From positions 16,284,760-16,348,759 of the forward strand of contig CM030718.1 in assembly GCA_017979445.1 (NCBI GenBank): a stretch of DNA of 64,000 nucleotides, written 5' to 3'. Shown here piece by piece: positions 59,635 to 64,000 of this stretch. Position 1 is the first letter of the stretch; each line of letters starts with the position of its first letter. A model generated the notes under the pieces. That model was not told where the DNA came from. It did not search any database and was given only the letters and a program-made list of their open reading frames with translations. This DNA comes from Akebia trifoliata (lineage: Eukaryota > Streptophyta > Magnoliopsida > Ranunculales > Lardizabalaceae). The position numbers were made by a program, and so were the translations under genes.

Positions 59635-61080
59635 TGTGTTTTAAACTCAATCGAAGCATGGGGGAGGAAAGATCGAGTCCTTGTGGGATTCCCTCTCCCT
59701 CTCTCAATTTTATTTTTATAATTTTTTATTTTGTTTTTAGAATTGTTCTAGTGAGGAAAAATTCTCTTTCAATTGAAATATATGGGCGATGATCTCACCA
59801 AGTTTAGCACTCCACTAACCCATTAATTTTGATTTATTCAAAAAATAATTTATTTGATTAATGGACTAAAAGGTCGAATTTCATTGTTTGATATTAATTT
59901 TTGAATTCAAAATCGATGATCCACAATAATAATTTTTTTTGGAAATGATGGACTAAGTTTTGGTATTGATTGATTCAATTAATTCATCGATGGTTTGAAT
60001 GGTTCAATTAGGAAATTTAATTCATTATTCAATTGTTAGTTAATTTTCAAGATCGATTGGTCGATCGGTTGATTAATTCATTCTTTGGTTAATGAATGGT
60101 TTGATTGAGGATTTAATTATTGATTGGTTTGATTTCTACGATCGGAGAATAATGGGTCCTATCAGTTAATTCTAAGGATTACTATTTGCACCCACCTTAT
60201 TCAATTTAACATTCCATTGATAAATTTAGTTGCAATAAGTAAAAACTTTAAATTTCAAACGACAAAAATCTAATAACGAATCTTAGATTTTAAGATCTTT
60301 GATTTAAAGTTTTAAAATTTTTGATCATAGCTTTAATTTCATGCTTTCATGTGATCGACGAGTTTCATTTTATGTTAAAAAAAATTATTATTTCATGTGA
60401 TGAAAATTGTCATTTTATATGAAAATTTGTATAATTCCTAAGTACAGTGGTCTCTAGGTCTTGTTGATTTGTCTGAATATTGTCAAAAGATTTGTTTTTA
60501 GGTCCCAAAGTCAAGTTTAAGGACATTTTGATCATATTTGTAATCCTTCGTAAACTTCTCCGTTTTTACTTATTTTAGTCTCATTAGACTTAAAATCACA
60601 TTCCGAAAGCAGTAAAAGAATTTTTGAGATATTTTGGAGGTGTTGGGCTCATATGGGGTATTTTTTTCATTTTGTCAATTTATGATGATTTCTAAGTTTC
60701 AAAGCCTTATTTTTTTAGTGTTGTGAGGTTTGTAGGTTATTAAAACGTGTGATGATCCTGAGCATACATATTCATTAAATAATATTTAAGATGGAGGCGA
60801 TCCTAAGCATGCATAATTTCTAAGTTGAGCGTATAGAAAAAAGACAGAATGAGAAAGGACTGGGAAGGAATTTGACTATGATTAAGATAATAGGAAGAAG
60901 ATCTCTTGTAAGCTTTCGATTCATTGCATATATTATGCACTCATCATTAGGGATCCACAACAATCGAGGAATGGATTGTCAGATTAAGCAGACACAAAAT
61001 GAGGTATCTGTAGTAAACTAAATATGATTCGATTTTCGATTGAGAATAGGAGGGAGAGAAACTTACAATTAGGTCTTCGA
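59632..61080. other. AT-rich sequence, possibly the upstream part of the element D LTR (minus strand)
   Basis: No gene. Between about 60600 and 60740 the order GCTCATATGGGGTATTT, TTTTGTCAATTTATGATGA and TTAGTGTTGTGAGGTT resembles the reverse complement of family C LTR sequence near 55790-55930. That is expected if element B was inserted in the LTR of D. Similarity is weak and no LTR start was found. Confidence 0.3.
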
Positions 61081-62090
61081 CCTACATGAGAGAGTTATGA
61101 TTTAGAAAAAGAAAGATTTCGATTGAGAGAGATATAATTTTAGAGAAAAGTAGATATAGAGCTTCTGTCGAGATATTCAGAGCTTCACGCAAAGTCAAGT
61201 AGGAGAGGGCTTTGTTCGAGTGAGGTAGGGTATGATCCAATGAGAATGAGAGAGATGGAGAAGACGAGAAAGAGGGTTTCATTTGAGTAAGGGAGTGTGG
61301 AGAAAAAGAAGACAAGAGAGAGATGGTTGAATGAATATGAGAGAGATAGAGAAGATGAGAGAGAGTTGGTTCTCTTCTGTTGTTGGTTTGAGAGAGAGAG
61401 AGGTCCGAGTTAAGTGAAAGGATATATTGTTTAAAATAAATTCTGACAGGGGTTTACCTTTAATTTGATGAAATTTCTGTTATAAAATTGTTTGCTGCTG
61501 GCTCTTGTAGATCATATCCATTCTCTAGGGCCTCCGAACAACTCCCTATACGTATCCTTCAGGATAAGTATCTCCAAGATTTGTGCTACGAAGATACTTA
61601 TAAATCACAACCATTGGATTTTGTGTTTAAGGGGTTGTAATCATGTGTTCTTTTCACGAGTCATTATTAAGATTCAACGGATCCCAACCCATATATATAT
61701 AGGTGAGATATTTACCTTACAATTCAGAAAAATGTTCTCAGTTATAATTCTATAACTTTGACTTCATTTATTACCTTTATATAGGCTTTCTCAAAGGGTC
61801 TCTTTATTTACACCAATCATGTGATGTTAATGTATCCCCCTAAAAAGATATTACACCATTTTCAATCGATTCCTCCACTACAAGCCTTCTAAAACTTGAA
61901 TTTCAACATATTACATTAATGGATGTTTGTTTCTACAAAATTATATCTTCTGTGGCTGTGCGTGTTTTTTATGTATTTACCATTGAACTCAATGATTTCA
62001 ATACAAATGGAATAGTGAACTTAAGAAAACTCTTCCAACAACTTAATAAATTGATGAGTTAAATGAGCAAGACAAGAAAACAAGTTAGAA
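61081..62090. other. No gene seen; GA-rich tract 61180-61420
   Basis: Purine-rich low-complexity sequence followed by AT-rich DNA. The open frames at 61082-61315 and 61492-61755 show no homology. Confidence 0.4.
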
Positions 62091-63021
62091 AAGAAAATGA
62101 CATTTAATGAAGATTTTTTTTTCTCATGTGTCAACACTGACCCGTCTACATGTAACAAGCCATATCAATATGTACTTGTTAGCATGGCTTTTCCATGTCT
62201 TCAAACACCTATTGACATGGCCTAAGCCATGTCAGATGATCCATATTGACATTGATAAAAGCTTGAAATCTCATTGTGTCAATAGGGCCATTCGACATGG
62301 CTTAACGATAGCCTTTTGTTGACATGACTCAATCTATGTCGACACTGGACTATTTACATAGAACAACATAAATTTTTAATTTTTTTTTAAATTGATACAA
62401 CCGTAAGTAAAGGAAATGGAGACGAGAGAGTAAACAAAAAAAAAGGAAGAAGGAAAACCTTAAAATCTTATTTGAAAAATCTTACATTTCTACTCTTTTA
62501 CATATAATAGACAATAAAAAAAATTAAAAAAAAAAAACAGAGGAGGAGAAGAATGCATGCACATCTTCATTTAGGTTGTTTTGTTGCAAAGAAGAGAAAA
62601 AAGGGGTTGGTTCATTTAGTAACAAGAAAGAAGGAAACAATGAGAATAAGGAAACGATGAGAAGAGGGTGACGATGCGAGGAAGAAGAAATCAGATTGAT
62701 AAATTGGATAGGTGCACTTAACAAAGTAGGTGAGTATATTAAAGTTATATATACTAAAAAAAAGACTTAGACATCACTTTCTTTTAAATAAACATCAATA
62801 CTTAAATCTAAAGTGCATTTTTCATGGGTGGAGGGATCGCGCAAAAAAATCCAGGACATTAGACATTGATTTATGTTTGATCTTTAAGCATCGGCTTTGA
62901 AAAAATCGGTGTCTAAAAACCGCTTTTTACACGCACTTTGTCATCCAAGGAATAGACATCACTTTTTTTTATAGACATCATTTAAAAAGTGGTGTCTAAA
63001 GTCCTTTTTCTTAAGGTAAGT
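62091..63021. mobile_element. Possible CACTA-like transposon terminus
   Basis: Two clusters of short inverted motifs are seen: GACATGGC/GCCATGTC repeated at 62190-62335, and AGACATCACTTTTT/AAAGTGGTGTCTA plus ATCGGTGTCTA at 62780-63000. The end TTTTTCTTAAGG is reminiscent of the TTTTCTTGTAGTG terminus of CACTA elements. No transposase and no clear opposite terminus. Confidence 0.3.
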
Positions 63022-64000
63022 ATAAAATAGCTGGACTGGGATCCACATTTAAGCCACTTCGACTGCCATGTTAGTCCACATTCGTTAAACAGGAAATATA
63101 CTACACATACTTTATATGTGTTTTATATGTCCAAAATAAAAAATTTGGAAATAAATAATTCATTATTCTTCAAAAGGGAGTCAACCTATATAATAATACA
63201 ATTATCATAATCCAATGATTTTCAAGTTAGGATGATTTAATTATAAATCTAAAACATCCAATAAAAGATTATAATATTCTAGTAAAATTCTTAATCATAT
63301 AATTCCCTGAAAAGATTTGAACTATAAAAAACATCTAAACTTTAATTCAAAAACTGTAACTTAGATCTCAAGCAATTGACCATCAAAAAAAGCCAAACAT
63401 AATAAACTAAAAAAATATTCAACAAAATATCCCTTGAGCTTGAATGAGAGAGAGAGAGAGAGAAGCGCATACTCCTCTTATTAAGAGAAAGAAAAACACC
63501 AAAGGAGAACAATTAAAAAGCTTCTAAAGAGTTGCATGGATCGATTCGATTTCAATTCTTCTCTGTAAAGTTGTAGAGGTTGATTTGATTTCAAATCTAC
63601 TTCTTTGTTATTTTCAAATATGGTTTTTTAGTTTCTTTTGATCAATTTAATGATAGAAAGAACCCGCCTACATGGGCTGCTAGAGAGTGAAGATAATGGA
63701 GAGATTGCGAAGTCCAATCAATGGAGCAGACTGGAGCTTTGTTACTAACTTAGGTTATGTCAATTTTTTTTTTTTTTTTTTTTTTGGAATATCACAATAT
63801 TCATAAATAAATAAATCATTTTATTGGTTTTCTTATTAAAATATGTGAATTTTTCAAATCATTTAATTATTCGGATGAATGGTACTTTTATAAAAAAAAA
63901 AGAAGGTTAATAAACAATTGGTAATTTTTTTTCGCAAATAAAACCACAGATTGCTAAGAAGGTCCTAGCAAGGATTTAACGGGCTGAAAATTTAAGCCCG
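63022..64000. other. No gene seen
   Basis: AT-rich, with a GA run (about 63447-63462) and a poly-T tract (about 63765-63785). The window ends in a small hairpin, CGGGCT...AGCCCG. Confidence 0.4.

Noticed and set aside
1..64000. Search for tRNA or rRNA genes, CRISPR-like spaced repeats, or a multi-gene defence or biosynthetic cluster
   Set aside because: None seen. Tandem repeats present are contiguous minisatellites or LTR sub-repeats, and coding content is one host gene plus transposable elements and gene fragments.

Overview
This window looks like gene-poor, repeat-rich nuclear DNA of a flowering plant. It holds one intact nuclear gene, for an organelle-type pentatricopeptide-repeat (PPR) editing factor, with a GT-AG intron and a plant-type DYW terminus. 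Around it lie decayed plant retroelements of four recognisable Ty3/gypsy kinds (Tekay chromovirus, Athila, Retand-like Tat, Ogre-like Tat), plus a short Ty1/copia scrap, hAT and PIF/Harbinger non-autonomous DNA transposons, foldback MITEs and TA/CT microsatellites. The species cannot be named from this. I see no rRNA, tRNA, CRISPR or bacterial-style operon.

Layout. 1-4.1 kb: two LTRs of one family (called A here) tail to tail, giving a sharp strand-composition switch. 4.7-8.05 kb: the PPR-DYW gene, which reads as the counterpart of Arabidopsis At4g13650. 8.28-9.61 kb: a hAT element with a perfect 8-bp target duplication, carrying what looks like a captured gene fragment. 10.06-14.4 kb: remains of two host genes (unidentified terminal exons and a UBC4/5/6-type E2 pseudogene) with a Harbinger MITE between them. 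15.5-17.7 kb: tandem repeats and a MITE. 17.8-24.3 kb: a 5'-truncated Tekay element whose 3' LTR contains two oppositely oriented foldback MITEs next to TA tracts. 24.9-27.7 kb: a GDP-mannose pyrophosphorylase scrap, a Retand-like gag scrap and a minus-strand family A LTR. 27.9-34.9 kb: a long inverted repeat and a decayed Athila element that ends in a copia RT scrap. 34.9-40.7 kb: a minus-strand Ogre-like element D (gag, ORF1, PBS, LTR).

40.7-59.5 kb: a nested complex. The outer element B (Retand-like) has LTRs at 40700-41196 and 59039-59546, gag-pro-RT-RNase H on the plus strand, and an antisense ORF before its 3' LTR. Inside B lie a truncated Ogre-like element C (LTR start 44855, ORF1, gag, protease, G-patch-like, RT to 54500) and a solo C-family LTR (55630-57115) that cuts the antisense ORF and is flanked by a 6-bp duplication. 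B itself appears to sit in the LTR of element D. 59.6-64 kb: a CT microsatellite, low-complexity DNA and a possible CACTA-like terminus.

Only the PPR gene is likely to make a working product. All retroelement ORFs carry stops, frameshifts or truncations. I did not find an undescribed functional system. The most unusual items are the two foldback MITEs whose arms match each other within a copy but differ between copies, the nested B/C/D complex, and the hAT element with an apparent captured gene.
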